NCBI RefSeq assembly: GCF_030272615.1
Contig: NC_081409.1
Location: 22,568,260-22,632,259 of the forward strand
Source of the DNA: Cryptomeria japonica
Lineage: Eukaryota; Streptophyta; Pinopsida; Cupressales; Cupressaceae
Length of the DNA stretch: 64,000 nucleotides
Direction of reading: 5' to 3'
The position numbers and the translations under genes were made by a program. The notes below the pieces were generated by a model. It searched no databases, had not been told where the DNA came from, and saw only the letters and a list, made by a program, of their open reading frames with translations. Position 1 is the first letter of the stretch; every line of letters starts with the position of its first letter. Below are positions 23,191-34,657 of this stretch, piece by piece.

Positions 23191-24522
23191 TCATGCTTCT
23201 TTTCCTACATCTTCTTTATACATAACCTTCTCATTGAATATAACATCTCTACTTCTAATTATTTTCTTATTTTCAAAATCCCATAACCGATAGCCATATT
23301 CATCTATCCCATATCCAATGAAGGTACATTTCTGAGATTTAGCATCAAGCTTGGTTCTGTTTTCTTTATCAACATAGACAAAAGCTTCACAACCAAAAGT
23401 TTTTAGAAAAGAATAATTTACCTTTTTACCAGTCCATGCCTCCTCTAGAATACCACCATCTAAAGGGGTTGAAGGTCCTCTATTTATCAAATAGACAGCA
23501 GTATGTACAAAATCTACCAAAAAATGTGAGGGCAATCCAGCATGCAATCTCATTCTCCTCGCATGTTCCATGATAGTCCTATTCATTCTCTCTGACACAC
23601 CATTTTCCTATGGAGTTCCTGGAACTGTCTTCTGCTTTCGAATCCCATTTAAGGAACAGTAATCTTCAAATGTTTTGCTGCAATACTCACCTCCATTATC
23701 CGATCTGAGACACTTCAACTTTTTTCTTGTCTCATTCTCAACCAAAGCTTTCCATTTCTTAAAAGTTTTAAAAACATCTGATTTTTGTTTTAGGAAATAT
23801 ACCCATGTTTTTCTGGTTGAGTCATCAATAAAAATAACATAATAACAAGAGCCACCAAGAGATGATACCTGAGCCGGTCCCCATACATCTAAACATACAA
23901 GCTCTAACTTCTCACTCTTCTTCTCTTTCCCAATCTTGAGAAATCTGACTCTTTTCTGTTTACCATAAACACAGTTTTCACAGAACTCTAAATCAATCTT
24001 CTTTAGTCCTGGCAATAGATTTTTGGAGTGAAGGATTTTCATCCCTTTCTCACTCATGTGCCCAAGCCTATGGTGCCACATTATCGAATCTGTTCTTGCA
24101 ACATTTATTGTTGTTGTCCTTGCAGTAACTTTATCTATAGCAGCTAAGGTAGAGTAAGTGTTACTAGTACATAGATATAATGTGCCTACCTTCACACCTT
24201 TAGCTACTACTAATGATCTTTTAGTGACCTTCCACATACTGTCTGAGAAGGTAACTATGCAACCTTCACTACCTAGTTGCCCTGCAGAAATTAAATTTCT
24301 TCTTAAATTAGGAACATGTCTTACCTCCTGCAGAAACCAGTCATTACCATTCTGCAACTTGATCTTTATCTTTCCTTTTCCAACAATTTGACAGGGCTCA
24401 TCATCACCCAAATATATCTGTCCAAAATCACCTTGAACATAATCTAGAAAATGTTTTCTATGGGGTGTAGCATGAAATGAAGCCCTAGAATCTATTACCC
24501 AGGAATCATTAACATTATCCAA
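23191..24522 (-). pseudogene. C2 protease and integrase
   Basis: The minus strand starts with the protease motif VIDSRASFH, in which the conserved DSG is DSR (codon 24,484-24,486, G-to-A type). It continues with the integrase HHCC zinc region (MWHHRLGHM ... CENCVYGK) and the catalytic region (LDVWGP, RSDNGGEY, ERMNRT). A TAG at 23,608-23,610 replaces the Gln normally found before ENGV. The integrase C-terminal part includes the conserved FGCEAFVYVDKE and GYGIDEYGYRLWD blocks. Confidence 0.87.
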
Positions 24523-25375
24523 ACATAAGATTAAAGCATCTTGTAAAGTATTACTTGCAATATTAGCTTCCTTATTGTCATTTTCATTTTTGTCTCCTTC
24601 TTTGTTTTTCTGAGACCAACAGTCTTTCTTTAGATGACCAGGCTTTCTGCAGTTTTAGCAATCTTTCTTTCCTCTAGATTGAGAGCATCCTTTCTTTGAC
24701 TTCCCTCATGACTTCTCATTCCCAGGGCCTTTTCCTCTTTCCTTTTATCTTCCTCTATTCTCCACATTCAAAACACTACCCGATGATGTTGGAGTCTCAC
24801 CTGTGCTTTTCCTTCGCATTTCCTCGCTTAGGATAACACCAACAATATCATCAAATACCAAAGTATTTTTACCAGAGATAGAGTTACTTACAACCATAAC
24901 CAAGCTATTCCAGCTTTCTGGCAAAGAACATAAAATCAAGAGAGCCCTAACCTCTTCTGCAAAGGTAATTTTTACCAAAGACAATTGATTGGTAATTGTA
25001 TTAAATTCATTTAAGTGCTCCACTACAGATCCTCCCTCACTCATTTTCAAATTAAACAAACGCTTCATAAGAAATACCTTATTCGAAGTCGAGGGTTTCT
25101 CATACAGCTTAGCCAATGTTTCCATCAAATCTACAGTCATTTTTGCTTCTGTTATATTGAATGCTACAGACGACGCAAGGCACAATCTAATGGATCCCAG
25201 TGCCTTTCTATCTAAAATGTCCCACTCTTCATCTGATATTGTGGTTGGTTTCTTTGCCTTTCCTTCCAATGGTCGCCACAAATCCTTTTGATACAAGTAA
25301 TCCTCCATCTACATTTTCCATAACTGATAATTCTGGCCATTAAACTTTTCAACCTTGAATTTGGAATCCTCCATT
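24523..25375 (-). pseudogene. C2 gag
   Basis: Minus strand. The likely start is the Met at about 25,375 (MEDSKFKVEKFNGQNYQLWK). A TAG at 25,309-25,311 lies 21 codons in and is best explained as CAG to TAG. The 187-codon frame below carries the copia gag (UBN2-type) domain with LYEKPSTSNKVFLMKRLFNLKM and HLNEFNTI. A zinc knuckle near 24,640-24,680 has a stop codon between its first two cysteines. Confidence 0.85.
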
Positions 25376-25434
25376 GCTCCCACTCAAATCTGAAAGTCTT
25401 GCCAATTTACAAAAAACCTCGCTCTGATACCAAT

Positions 25435-25864
25435 TGTTAGGGTTTTAAGCAGATCCGAAGCAAATCTGAACTAACAATTATATGCAGATTTAAATACAAA
25501 AGATAAAAAAATAAAATAGGACATAGATAACACAGAGATTTAACGTGGTTCAGCCAGAATGGGTTATGTCCACCATACACAGTCGTCCAATCTTTCTTAT
25601 TATCCAGCAAAAATAGTACATCAACCTTACAATGCCTTAAGCATCCCAACCGCTTATAACATGTGTTTTTAGGGCAACAAAGAAAGTCATCCTTTTTAGG
25701 GTTTTATTACAATGTCAGTTTTTATCAACAAAAAATGGCAAAAAAAATTTTCTCGGGGGCTGCTGCCTCCAAACCCTCGCTCGGGGCCCAACCCGACCCC
25801 AGACCCCGGCGAGGATATGTGCTGAGTGTACAGTACTTTACTGATCAGTTGCCACATTTCAACA
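25435..25864 (-). repeat. C2 5' LTR (longer copy)
   Basis: This 430-base LTR includes a GC-rich block at about 25,750-25,808 that is absent from the other LTR. Confidence 0.9.
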
Positions 25865-28800
25865 CCGAAAATGATGCCGATCATTTCCAGAGGTGTGTTT
25901 GATGTCCGTGAGATATTTCAAAGGTCAGTTGCACGAAAACGAAATTTTTTTTTAGTCGGACCCACTTTGGGGCCTGACCTGGATAAATGCCTATGCATTA
26001 ATTTTACCGGTGACTTGGCCCTTTGAGAAATTCCAGAATAATATTGACATCCATTTGTTGGAGTAGAATATTTATATGTTTCCCACTAGAGGGTAATACA
26101 AAATGGGAATGCCTCTTGTAGTCAAAACAACCAAGGCATTTTACGAGTTCATGGTAAACACGCAAATACTGGTGCAATTTTGAAATGAAATGTAGCAACT
26201 AATTGAAATTCATCACCACCAGAGTTTGAAGGGTGACAAAAGCAAATGGAAAGGAGAATTAAGAAGTTACAAGAAATGGGCAAATGAAGCTATTAGCAAA
26301 TGCATACTGGCAAGTGTAAATGAATTTCCACAACCCAGCCAAACTCCCCTCTTTTCATGTGTTGGCTAATAAAAGAAGTCAAATAAATTTACAACAAATG
26401 CAAATGAGATGTAAGGTGTAGCAGATAAAGGTATTAGCAGCCACTAAGTTCCAATTTCTTTGGCAGCCCTCTCTGTTGCTGGAGTAGACATTTATTAAAG
26501 TTTTCAAATTGCAACAAATGGCCTCCTCCTCTCCCTGCATGACAATCAGTAAATAAGCTTTGAGCAATCTGCAGTAAGAAGATGGCATAGAGTGTGGAGG
26601 AAGGAGAGGCCAAACCTCCTCTGTGATGTGGGGGAAGGAGGGGTTTTTAGTTTCAAAACAAATGCAAATGGGCTAGCAAGTGTATCCCTCCTCTAATGTA
26701 GTTTTCTCCATGCCTTACGCCAGGGGTGCTGCACGTGAGGTGATTGGGATGAAAAAACCATAAAAAATCTTCCAATTAATGCAAATAGCAGAAGGCACAA
26801 ATCCAATGTTTGCATCCTTTCATGCCGTGAGCTACTAGAGTGGGAGCATGGGAGAATGTTTTGAGAAGGCAAAGGCCACAAGGTTTTCAAAGCAAATGTA
26901 AACAAGTCCAAGGCCCCTCATGTGAAAGCCTCTGGTAGTAGCTACAACAAATCAAAGAAGCCACCTCCAGTGAATGCAAGCAGTAGCCCATCAAACTCTT
27001 AGCAATTTGCATTTGGCAGGTGTGAGCTAGGCTCTATTGACCCCTGCCTGTTAATTTTCTCTGTGTGTGTGGTGATTGTAGGAGGCAGCGTTGAGGTCTT
27101 CTACCTGCTACAACTTGTACCAACTCCTCCTCTGTGCATATTATAAATGGGCAAGGATAAAATCTAAAGCATTAACCAAATGCATTGACAGTAAGAAAAG
27201 CCACATTAAAGCTTCTGAACAATGCAATCGATAGCCAATGCTTCCTCCCAGTATGGCATGGTTGAGAGGGCCATTGAATTCCAAGCAAATGAAAAAGACT
27301 TCCATGAAAGTCTCAAGCAAAGCTTCAAAGTGCAATCCTAGGTTTAAAGCCTTAGTCCCACATTCGCTACAAAGTGGACTTCTCTAATGTTTATATGCAA
27401 GAACACACTAATGTAATATGTCAAAGCCATCAAGGCTTTTGACAGATGGTGCCCGTTGGGCACCCAAGGTGGGCCCATGTGTGGGCGTAGATTCCAAGGT
27501 GACCAGAGGAGGTGATAGACGGTGACAGGTGGACCCCACGTAGGCACACTTCTCGAGGCAGACTGGGTGAATTTTGTAGAGAAGGGTCAACTTAACTAGT
27601 GAGCAGGTCCGAGATGATCCGATGAAGTGCATTGATTCACAAGCCGAAGATGCACAAACATTAGAGGCCGCGAAATGGCAAAAGCGAGTTGGTGAAAATG
27701 TAGCAGTGGTATAGATCGAGTAAGTCCGGGTTGATCCGATGGTCCGTGTGGTTTCGCAGAGGCAAGATGCTCACCCATTAGAGGCCGCAAAATGAAATGG
27801 AGAAAGCCAGGTGGTGATGACGTGGTAGGTACAGTTAGATGTCCAGTAGGTAGGTCCCGTCCCGGCAGTGATGATGTGGCACACAGGTGGCACCTAGGTG
27901 GACGACAAGCAAGCGGACACATGGTAGAGTGACAATGTGTCATCCTAGGTGGTGCCTAGTGGACCCCATCAACCAATCAAGTCCCGAGACGTGGAAAGGC
28001 GCCTGACCAAAAGGGAGGCAAAAATCAAAATTAAAATCATGTTAATTACATAGTGCAAACTATATGAATAATTCAAAAATTTAATTGATTGTGCACATGT
28101 GAATGATTAATTCACCCAGGGCTGTATTTTTGGCCAAAATATGAAGTATTATATGTTTCCGAAAAGCTCTCAGAGTGAGGAATCCAATCAAGAAGTTAAT
28201 TTTAACAAATATGGGATATTTTGAGAGAAGTTTCCATGGGAAAGAATAAGGTAAAGAATTTCAGTTAGAGAAAATAGACACTTGGTGATTTTGATTGCAG
28301 ATCTGATGTTTCCCTCCTCTTCTTATTCCCAATTCTTCTCATTTGTAAGGGTTCCAAAAATTTGAAGAAATGCTCCAGATTTGATGGCTTCCATTTTCTG
28401 AATATCTTGACCCAAGTTTGTAAATGCTTTTGTTTGGTTTCAGGGTACAGAGGATTACAGTGCAGTATTCAAGATGTGTTTTCTAGTTGTAGACTGTACT
28501 TGTGTCAGGCATGAGTAAAATTCCCACAGTATTGTCTCTGTGTAAGTATATGAAATTTATCAATTTCAAGGAGGTTGTGTGATTGCTTGTGGGTATCCTT
28601 CAACAAAAGTTTTAAACTCTGTAATCAGTCATGAATAAATGAAATATGTGTCTCAGATCTAATAATTCTGTGAATAAATTGAGTAATGCATTAGCATAAG
28701 GTGTTAATGTAGGAATATCATTTAAGGAGAACCAATTTGTGACTAGGATACACATTTACAGTTCTGTGTGTGACTTTGTTGCCCAATGAACAAGGCACTG

Positions 28801-29022
28801 GTCTTGTATATTTGGGGATAGCTTCTAATTAATTCAAATTAAAGACAAATCTATTTTCCTTTATGTTTAGGGGTGTGTTCTTCTCATTCCATGCTCTGTT
28901 TTCATTTATGATTTATATAGATCTAGCCAATTTGTAGTGTGTTTCTAAATTGGGTGAGTTTGTGGAATGCTCCATCTGCTTCATTGATGCTATCATGGTG
29001 AGTGATTGAGTTTGATTCACAG
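25865..29022. other. Unassigned insertion X, right part
   Basis: Non-coding. From 26,200 to 27,320 the word GCAAATG or a close variant recurs many times, often next to CCTCCTC-like blocks. From 27,430 to 28,010 the sequence becomes GC-richer with many GGTGGCAC and GGTGGACC-like words. The rest is AT-rich. No protein domain or clear terminus is seen. It may be a long LTR of an element not otherwise present. The junction with the B LTR near 29,022 is inferred from where similarity to 34,181 resumes. Confidence 0.4.
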
Positions 29023-29494
29023 GTGATTCCTAACAAGATCAGTTCTGAACAAGACTTTTGTAAAAGCTTTAACAGGCTAGGCTTCTAATAGGGCAAACTT
29101 TAGAAGAGTTCATATATTTTCTTGTGAGTCCCATCTCCCTATGGTTTTTACCTATTTGGGTTTTCCATGTATAAATACTTGTGTCATTTGGTGAATGTTT
29201 TTGTGGTTATGATCTTATTGTTGATTTGATTATTTCTGATAAGGCATGATAACTAGAAGCACTGAGAAATGAAGCATTTGGATGTTTACAAGTTTGATGT
29301 TGTTTACTGTTAAGTTGCTATAACAGTCAACCGGTATTCTTATGAGTATTGATCTTGACAGTGGTATTTCATTGATAAGTTTACTTTGAGTGACTGAGTT
29401 TGAGTTTTGGAAGTTTGTACCATTTTTTCTATTTACTGATTCACCTCCCCCTCTCAGTATTCTACCAGATACTTATTCTTTCATCATACCATCA
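29023..29494 (+). repeat. Element B 5' LTR, right fragment
   Basis: It aligns with 34,181-34,652. It contains TATAAATA at 29,170-29,177 in a conserved GGGTTTTCC context and a CACCTCCCCCTCTCAG block (29,443-29,458), and ends CATACCATCA. About 640 bases of LTR between the two fragments are missing relative to the 3' LTR. Confidence 0.85.
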
Positions 29495-29495
29495 A

Positions 29496-29510
29496 TTGGT
29501 ATCAGAGCAT
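29496..29510 (+). other. Element B primer-binding site (initiator Met tRNA)
   Basis: TTGGTATCAGAGCAT follows the LTR end by one base, complementary to the initiator Met tRNA 3' end. Confidence 0.92.
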
Positions 29511-29564
29511 CTCAGGTCCTCTAAGGTCTAAGCCTAACAACTTGAGGAAAAGATCTGCTAGATC

Positions 29565-30050
29565 ATGATGAAGAAGGAAGGTCCGAAGTTCAATAGAGAA
29601 AACTATAGGATATGGAGTGACAAAATGAAGATTTACATCAAGAGACTGGGAAGTCAGTATTGGGATCATGTAGAAACTAAGTATATTGCACCTATTGGAA
29701 CTCTGACTAATGATCAGAAGAAAGAACAACAAGAAAATCATCAAGGACTAGAAGCTATTATCAGTTCCCTGGCTAATTGTCCTAATGGTGAAAATGAACA
29801 CAAGAGAGACAAATTCAAGAAGTATAAGGGAAAAGGCAAGAGAGATTATCTGATTGCTATTGATAGTAGTATCACTGATGAAGAATCTGATGATGATGTT
29901 AGTGAGGATATTGTGTTTGTAGCTATTAAGGAAGAGATATCAAACCAGAAGACATTAGTATCCAGGATGGATAACTCTAATGATTGGATCATTAATAGTG
30001 GTTGTTCACATCATATGACTGGTGATCAGAGAAAATTTATTTCCTGAAAG
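29565..30050 (+). pseudogene. Element B gag (internally deleted) and protease start
   Basis: A 160-codon frame from ATG 29,565 (MMKKEGPKFNRENYRIWSDK) holds the N-terminal gag motif, then jumps at about 29,760-29,790 to the basic, acidic tail. Most of the capsid region and the zinc knuckle are missing. It ends in the protease motif WIINSGCSHHMTG, where the catalytic Asp of DSG is Asn (codon 29,994-29,996), a G-to-A type change. Confidence 0.82.
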
Positions 30051-31422
30051 AATTTGATGGTGGTGTTGTTAGATTTGGCAATGACTCACCTTGCATGGTT
30101 AAAGATATGGGAGTTATTTCTCTTAATCGGAAGAGCAGTGCAGATGATGTCTACTGGGTTGAATGTCTAAAGCATAATCTTTTGAGTGTGGCACAACTCA
30201 ACTAAAAAGGATACCCCCTGGAGTTTAAAAATGGCATGTGCAAAAATCTTTGACAATAAAGGTGAATTGATTGCAACTGGGAAATAAACTAAAGGTCGTA
30301 ACCTATTTCATCTTAATTCTAAAGTTAGCAACTATTTTATTGCTAAAATAGATGATAGCTGGCTTTGGCATAAGAGATCTTGTCATATAAACTTTGATAA
30401 CATTGTTAAAGTGAGTAAGTCCAAGATAGTGAGAGGTTTGCCTCAGTTAGACAAAACGGTTAATACTCTTTGCAAAGAATGTCAGTTAGGAAAGATGACT
30501 TCTTCAACTTTCAAAAGCAAATCCTTTTCAGTGGAGCACTTGTTAGATTTGGTTCATACAGATCTTTGTGGACCCATAAGAACAAAAAGCATTCAAGGTG
30601 ATAGATATTTCATGATTCTCACTGATAATTGCTTAAGGATGATGTGGGTCACATTCTTGAAAGATAAGACTGAATATTTTGGTTAGTTCAAGGTATTCAG
30701 GGCCTTAGCTTAGAAAGAGAGCGGCAAGAAGATACAATGTCTGAGGACAGATCAAGGTGGTGAATTTACTTCTAAGGAATTCACTAGGTACTGTGAAGAG
30801 AATGGTATCAAACGACAACTTTTTGCACCAAGGACACCACAACAAAATGGCATCGCAGAAAGAAACAATCGGTCAGTTGTTGAAGCTGCTAGGATAATGT
30901 TGATACAAAGAGGTGTAGCGAAAACCTTTTGGAGAGAAGTTGTCAGCACAACTGTTTACACAATGAACTGGGTTCTGGTAAAGAGAGGTAAGGAAAAGAC
31001 TCCTTATGAATATTGGTATGGAAGATTACCGGATGTTAGTTATTTTAAGATATTTAGAAGCAAATGTTTTTATTAAGAGAGGTGATTACATTAGAAAATT
31101 TGAGGCTAAGAGTGATGAAGGAATATTTATTGGCTATTCCACCAAGAGTAAGGCCTACAAATGTTTTAACAATTAGACACAGAGAATTGTTGAGAGTGTT
31201 GATGTTTGAGTGGATGAATTTCTTGAAGTCTCAGAAGGAACCAGTTCAGAGAAAAAGGATGAAGATCCTTGCATTTTGTTTTTGGAACCAGAAACTATGA
31301 CATCTGAAACCAACAAAGCAAATTCTGATGCACTTGTCCAACCAGAACTAGAAAAATTCAGTAGAGGATGATGACAATGAAGAAGTTGAACCTGAAGATA
31401 ATGATTAGTTATTCCTAGATAT
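30051..31422 (+). pseudogene. Element B protease remainder and integrase (multiple frames)
   Basis: Pieces in different frames show LLSVAQL-like protease end, the zinc region (WHKR ... CKECQLGKM), HTDLCGP with the first catalytic Asp (in the frame 30,411-30,686), then RTDQGGEF and QQNGIAERNNRS with the second Asp and Glu (about 30,740-30,880). Several frameshifts and stops separate them. The motif style (RGLPQLD, QGDRYFMILTDN) resembles Sirevirus integrases. Confidence 0.8.
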
Positions 31423-32451
31423 GTGAGACTGAATCACAATCCTGAGTATATTATTGGAGATAAGGATGTTGGAGTACTAACCAGAAGAAGAATCAGAGAG
31501 AATTCTTGCATGATCTCCACCATTGAACCAAGAACCGAAAAGGAAGCATTTGGTGATGATTATTGGGTTAAAGCTATGGAGGAGGAATTGGATCAAATTG
31601 AGAAGAACAACACTTGGACCTTAGTACCCCAACTGGTAAATAAGAATGTTATTGGTAATAAATGGGTATACAGGGACAAGTTAAATGAAGATGGTGTTGT
31701 AATTCACAACAAGGCAAGAATAGTTTGCAAGGGCTATGCACATGAAGAAGGAGAAGACTATGGAAAAACTTTTGTACCAGTAGCAAGACTGGAAGGTGTT
31801 AGAACTTTACTTGCATTTGTAGCCCATAAGAAGTTCAAGGTATATCAGATGGATGTTAAGTCTGCTTTTTTGAATGGGATATTGAAAGAAGAGGTATACA
31901 TAGAGCAACCAGATGGTTATGCTTTGACTGATGAGAAAGACATGGTATACAGACTGCATAAGGATTTATATGGATTAAAGAAAGCACCCAGAGCATGGTA
32001 TGAAAGGATTCATACACATCTAATGCAGATAGGCTTTTTGAGAACTAGTGATGATAGTAACATATATCTCAAGTCTGAAGGAGATGAAATTCTAGTTAGT
32101 GAAGTATTTGTTGATGATATTATATTTGGAGGTAATGATGTCATGAGCAATAGTTTTGCAAATGAAATGAAAAATGAGTTTGAAATGTCTTTAGTAGGGG
32201 AAATAAATTTTTTTATAGGCTTGCAAATAGAGCAAATGAAGAATGGTATTTTCATTACACAGTCTAAGTATGTGAAAGAGGTTTTGAAGATATTTGACAT
32301 GAGTGACTGTAAACCAGTTGGGACACCAATGGTTACAGGTTGTAAATTGTCCAAGGAAGATGAATCTAAGTCTATTGATGAGAAGGAATACAGGTCAATG
32401 ATTGACAAATTACTCATAGCAAATCGGACATTGCCCATGCAATTGGCATAG
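31423..32451 (+). pseudogene. Element B reverse transcriptase
   Basis: A 342-codon open frame carries the full copia RT set: NNTWTLVP, NKWVYRDKLNEDG, MDVKSAFLNGILKEEVYIEQPDG, LYGLKKAPRAWYERI, FVDDIIFGG (active Asp-Asp at 32,113-32,118) and GTPM. It is the best-preserved piece of B. The first residue of YVDD is Phe. The ATG at 31,423 is only the first Met in a fragment, not a natural start. Confidence 0.9.
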
Positions 32452-32900
32452 TTGCTAGATTTTAGAAGAATCCTAACGAAACACACCTGATAGCAACCAA
32501 GAGAATCTTTAGATACCTAAAAGATACTATTGACTATAGATTATGGATCTGGAAAAGCACAATCAGTGGAGCATTTTTTCTTGGAGGAAGGCTTGTTTCA
32601 TGGAGTAGTAAAAAGCAGAGTTATACTTCACAATCTATTGTTGAAGCTGAGTATATTGCAGCTTATATGAATTGCACACATACTATTTGGATGAGGCACA
32701 TTTTGGAAGGTTTTAAGATAAAAATCTTAGAACCTATAAATATTTTATGTGATAACACAAGTAAAGATGCTAACACAGAGTAAATATGTTATCTTAGAGC
32801 ATGTTTCTACCAAGGAGTAGCTTGCAGATATTTTTACCAAACCTCTGCCTAAGACTACTTTTGAGTATCTTAGAATTCAGTTAGGGGTTGTCCGTCTTCA
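32452..32900 (+). pseudogene. Element B RNase H remnant
   Basis: Recognisable pieces in shifting frames (SWSSKKQSYT, EAEYIAA, LCDNTS) show the RNase H end of pol. Part of the domain containing the first catalytic Asp appears deleted. Confidence 0.75.
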
Positions 32901-33247
32901 TGAAGTTAGTTGAATATGATGCTAACTGCATCAATCCCTGAATTACTTGCAAAATTTTACAAGGGTTGATGTAGAAGTGGATGCATTCCATAGGGGGAGC
33001 ATCAAGTTGTAGTATGTTGTTGATGCGTAGTGAAAATTTTGATATTACATGTTTTACTTTCAATTTGGCATTGTTGTCAAAGGGGGAGAAGAATTATGTG
33101 ATTATGAGAAGGAGAACTGGTGATAGACTGAATAAAAGATAGAGCATGTGAATACTTGGTAATGTAAACTAGGATTCCTATTCATAATCTCAACAAGCAA
33201 GCAATGTTGTTGATATATGTATTGCCATCAATGCCAAAGGGGGAGAT
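32901..33247 (+). promoter_or_regulatory. Element B 3' UTR with two polypurine tracts
   Basis: TTGTCAAAGGGGGAGAAG near 33,072-33,090 and GCCAAAGGGGGAGAT at 33,233-33,247 are two similar tracts about 160 bases apart; the second abuts the 3' LTR. Elements A and D have the same arrangement. Confidence 0.8.
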
Positions 33248-34652
33248 TGTTGGCATTTGCATGAAGATTGCATTAATGATATGTTATGTTGTCATTGAAG
33301 TCAACTAAACTAGTAATGTTATTAATGATATTACTGATAGTATTGTTATTGATATTGTCTTACAACTAGTAAGAAGAACTTTGTGAAGGATATTGTAAAT
33401 CGGTATATAAGTTTGTGAGTTGAACCGGTAAACCGGTGTATAAGGTTAAACCTTTCTATGTTATGTAACCGGTAAACCCTATCAGTTGTTTTTTACTAAA
33501 CCCTAACCAATTAAGGTTGTTGAATTGGTTATGTTGTTTTATGATTTGATGGTGACACGTAAGGTCATTGTATGAAGACAAGTTCAAATTGTTTTGGTGC
33601 ATTTGTTTGTCTAGGGAAGGAGAAAAGTGTATTGGATCTAATGCAAAGCACGTGATGAGTTACTGAGCTCAATGAAGTGGTAATCAAGGAGTGGTTGAGG
33701 TTTTCTTGATTGATGTGAAGAGATTTCTATGTAATCCTATGGTCATGCTTGTACCGACTTGTTTGTAATCTCGATAATGAGAGGATTAGATTTTTGTTGT
33801 GTTACCAACCTAATTGATTTGTATTTAAGGTCGATGAAGTTGTTTTGTTTTAGCGTTGGCAAGAATTGGCAGAAATTAGTTGAGTGTGTGGTTGCCTAAC
33901 TAGAGAATGAGTTTGCAGTTTGAGTAAAGGCAAATAGAAGCTTAAATGGATCTGATCAAGCAAATGTAGTGCTATTTAGACTGATCATGAAACTCCTGTT
34001 GTTTTCTGACAATTATAGCAGAATTGAAATCCCCTAACTGGGTAAGCTCTAACAAGCTTGGTTACTTATTAAATCCTCTAACAAGGTGGTCCATTAGATT
34101 GGATTCTCAAATCCTCTATCGAGGTTACTCCTTACAGGGTATTTGCTTCTAATAAGACATTTATAGTCAATCCCTTAATCGGGTGATTCCTAACAGGATC
34201 AATTCTTAACAGGACTTTTGTAAAAGCTTTAACAGGGTAAACTCCTAACAGGGAAAACTTCAGAAGAGTTCAAATATTTTCTTGTGAGTCCCATCTCCCC
34301 GTGGTTTTTACCTATTTGGGTTTTCCATGTATAAATACTTGTTTCATGTGGCGATTTTTTTTGTGGTTATGATCTTATTATTGATTTGATTATTTCTAAT
34401 AAGGCATGATAACTGGAAGCATTGAGAAATGAAGCATTTGGATGTTTACAGGTTTGATGTTGTTTACTGTTAAGTTGTTATAACAGTCAACTGGTATTCT
34501 TATGAGTATTGATCTTGACAGTGGTATTTCATTGATAAGTTTACTTTGAGTGATTGAGTTTGAGTTTGGGAAGTTTGTATCAGTTTTTCTATTTACCGAT
34601 TCACCCCCCTCTCAGTAATCTACCAGATAGTTATTCTTTCATCATACCATCA
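33248..34652 (+). repeat. Element B 3' LTR
   Basis: A complete 1,405-base LTR. TATAAATA lies at 34,330-34,337 after GGGTTTTCC, CACCCCCCTCTCAG is at about 34,603-34,617, and the LTR ends CATACCATCA. The CTTGT duplication follows. Confidence 0.92.
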
Positions 34653-34657
34653 CTTGT

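Larger units (their letters stand above)
20942..25864 (-). mobile_element. Element C2: TNT1/Tork-like Ty1/copia retrotransposon
   Basis: LTRs lie at 20,942-21,312 and 25,435-25,864, with termini TGTTAGGGTTT and CACATTTCAACA on the plus strand. The minus strand carries the initiator-Met primer-binding site (ATTGGTATCAGAGCGAGG, ending at 25,434) and a polypurine tract (AAGTGGGAGAT) beside 21,312. Flanks are CCAAA (20,937-20,941) and CCGAA (25,865-25,869), a duplication with one G-to-A change. All copia domains can be found in order on the minus strand, but in several frames with many stops. Confidence 0.9.
19557..34652 (+). mobile_element. Element B: decayed Sirevirus-like Ty1/copia retrotransposon containing nested insertions
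   Basis: LTRs begin TGTTGGCATTTG (19,557 and 33,248) and end CATCATACCATCA (29,494 and 34,652), and 5-base duplications CTTGT flank the whole. The 5' LTR is interrupted from about 19,850 to 29,022. An initiator-Met primer-binding site (29,496-29,510), a damaged gag-pol and double polypurine tracts follow. The first 295 bases of the two LTRs differ at about 23 sites, mostly transitions, so it is much older than C1 or F. Assignment to the Sirevirus/Maximus group rests on the protease and integrase motifs, the multiplied tracts and the CACCCCCCTCTCAG signal in the LTR end. Confidence 0.88.

Noticed and set aside
27344-27943. Pro/His/Cys-rich open frames on the minus strand in the GC-richer part of X.
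   Set aside because: Composition follows the GGTGG-rich DNA; no domain, no start context and no homologous copy in the window.
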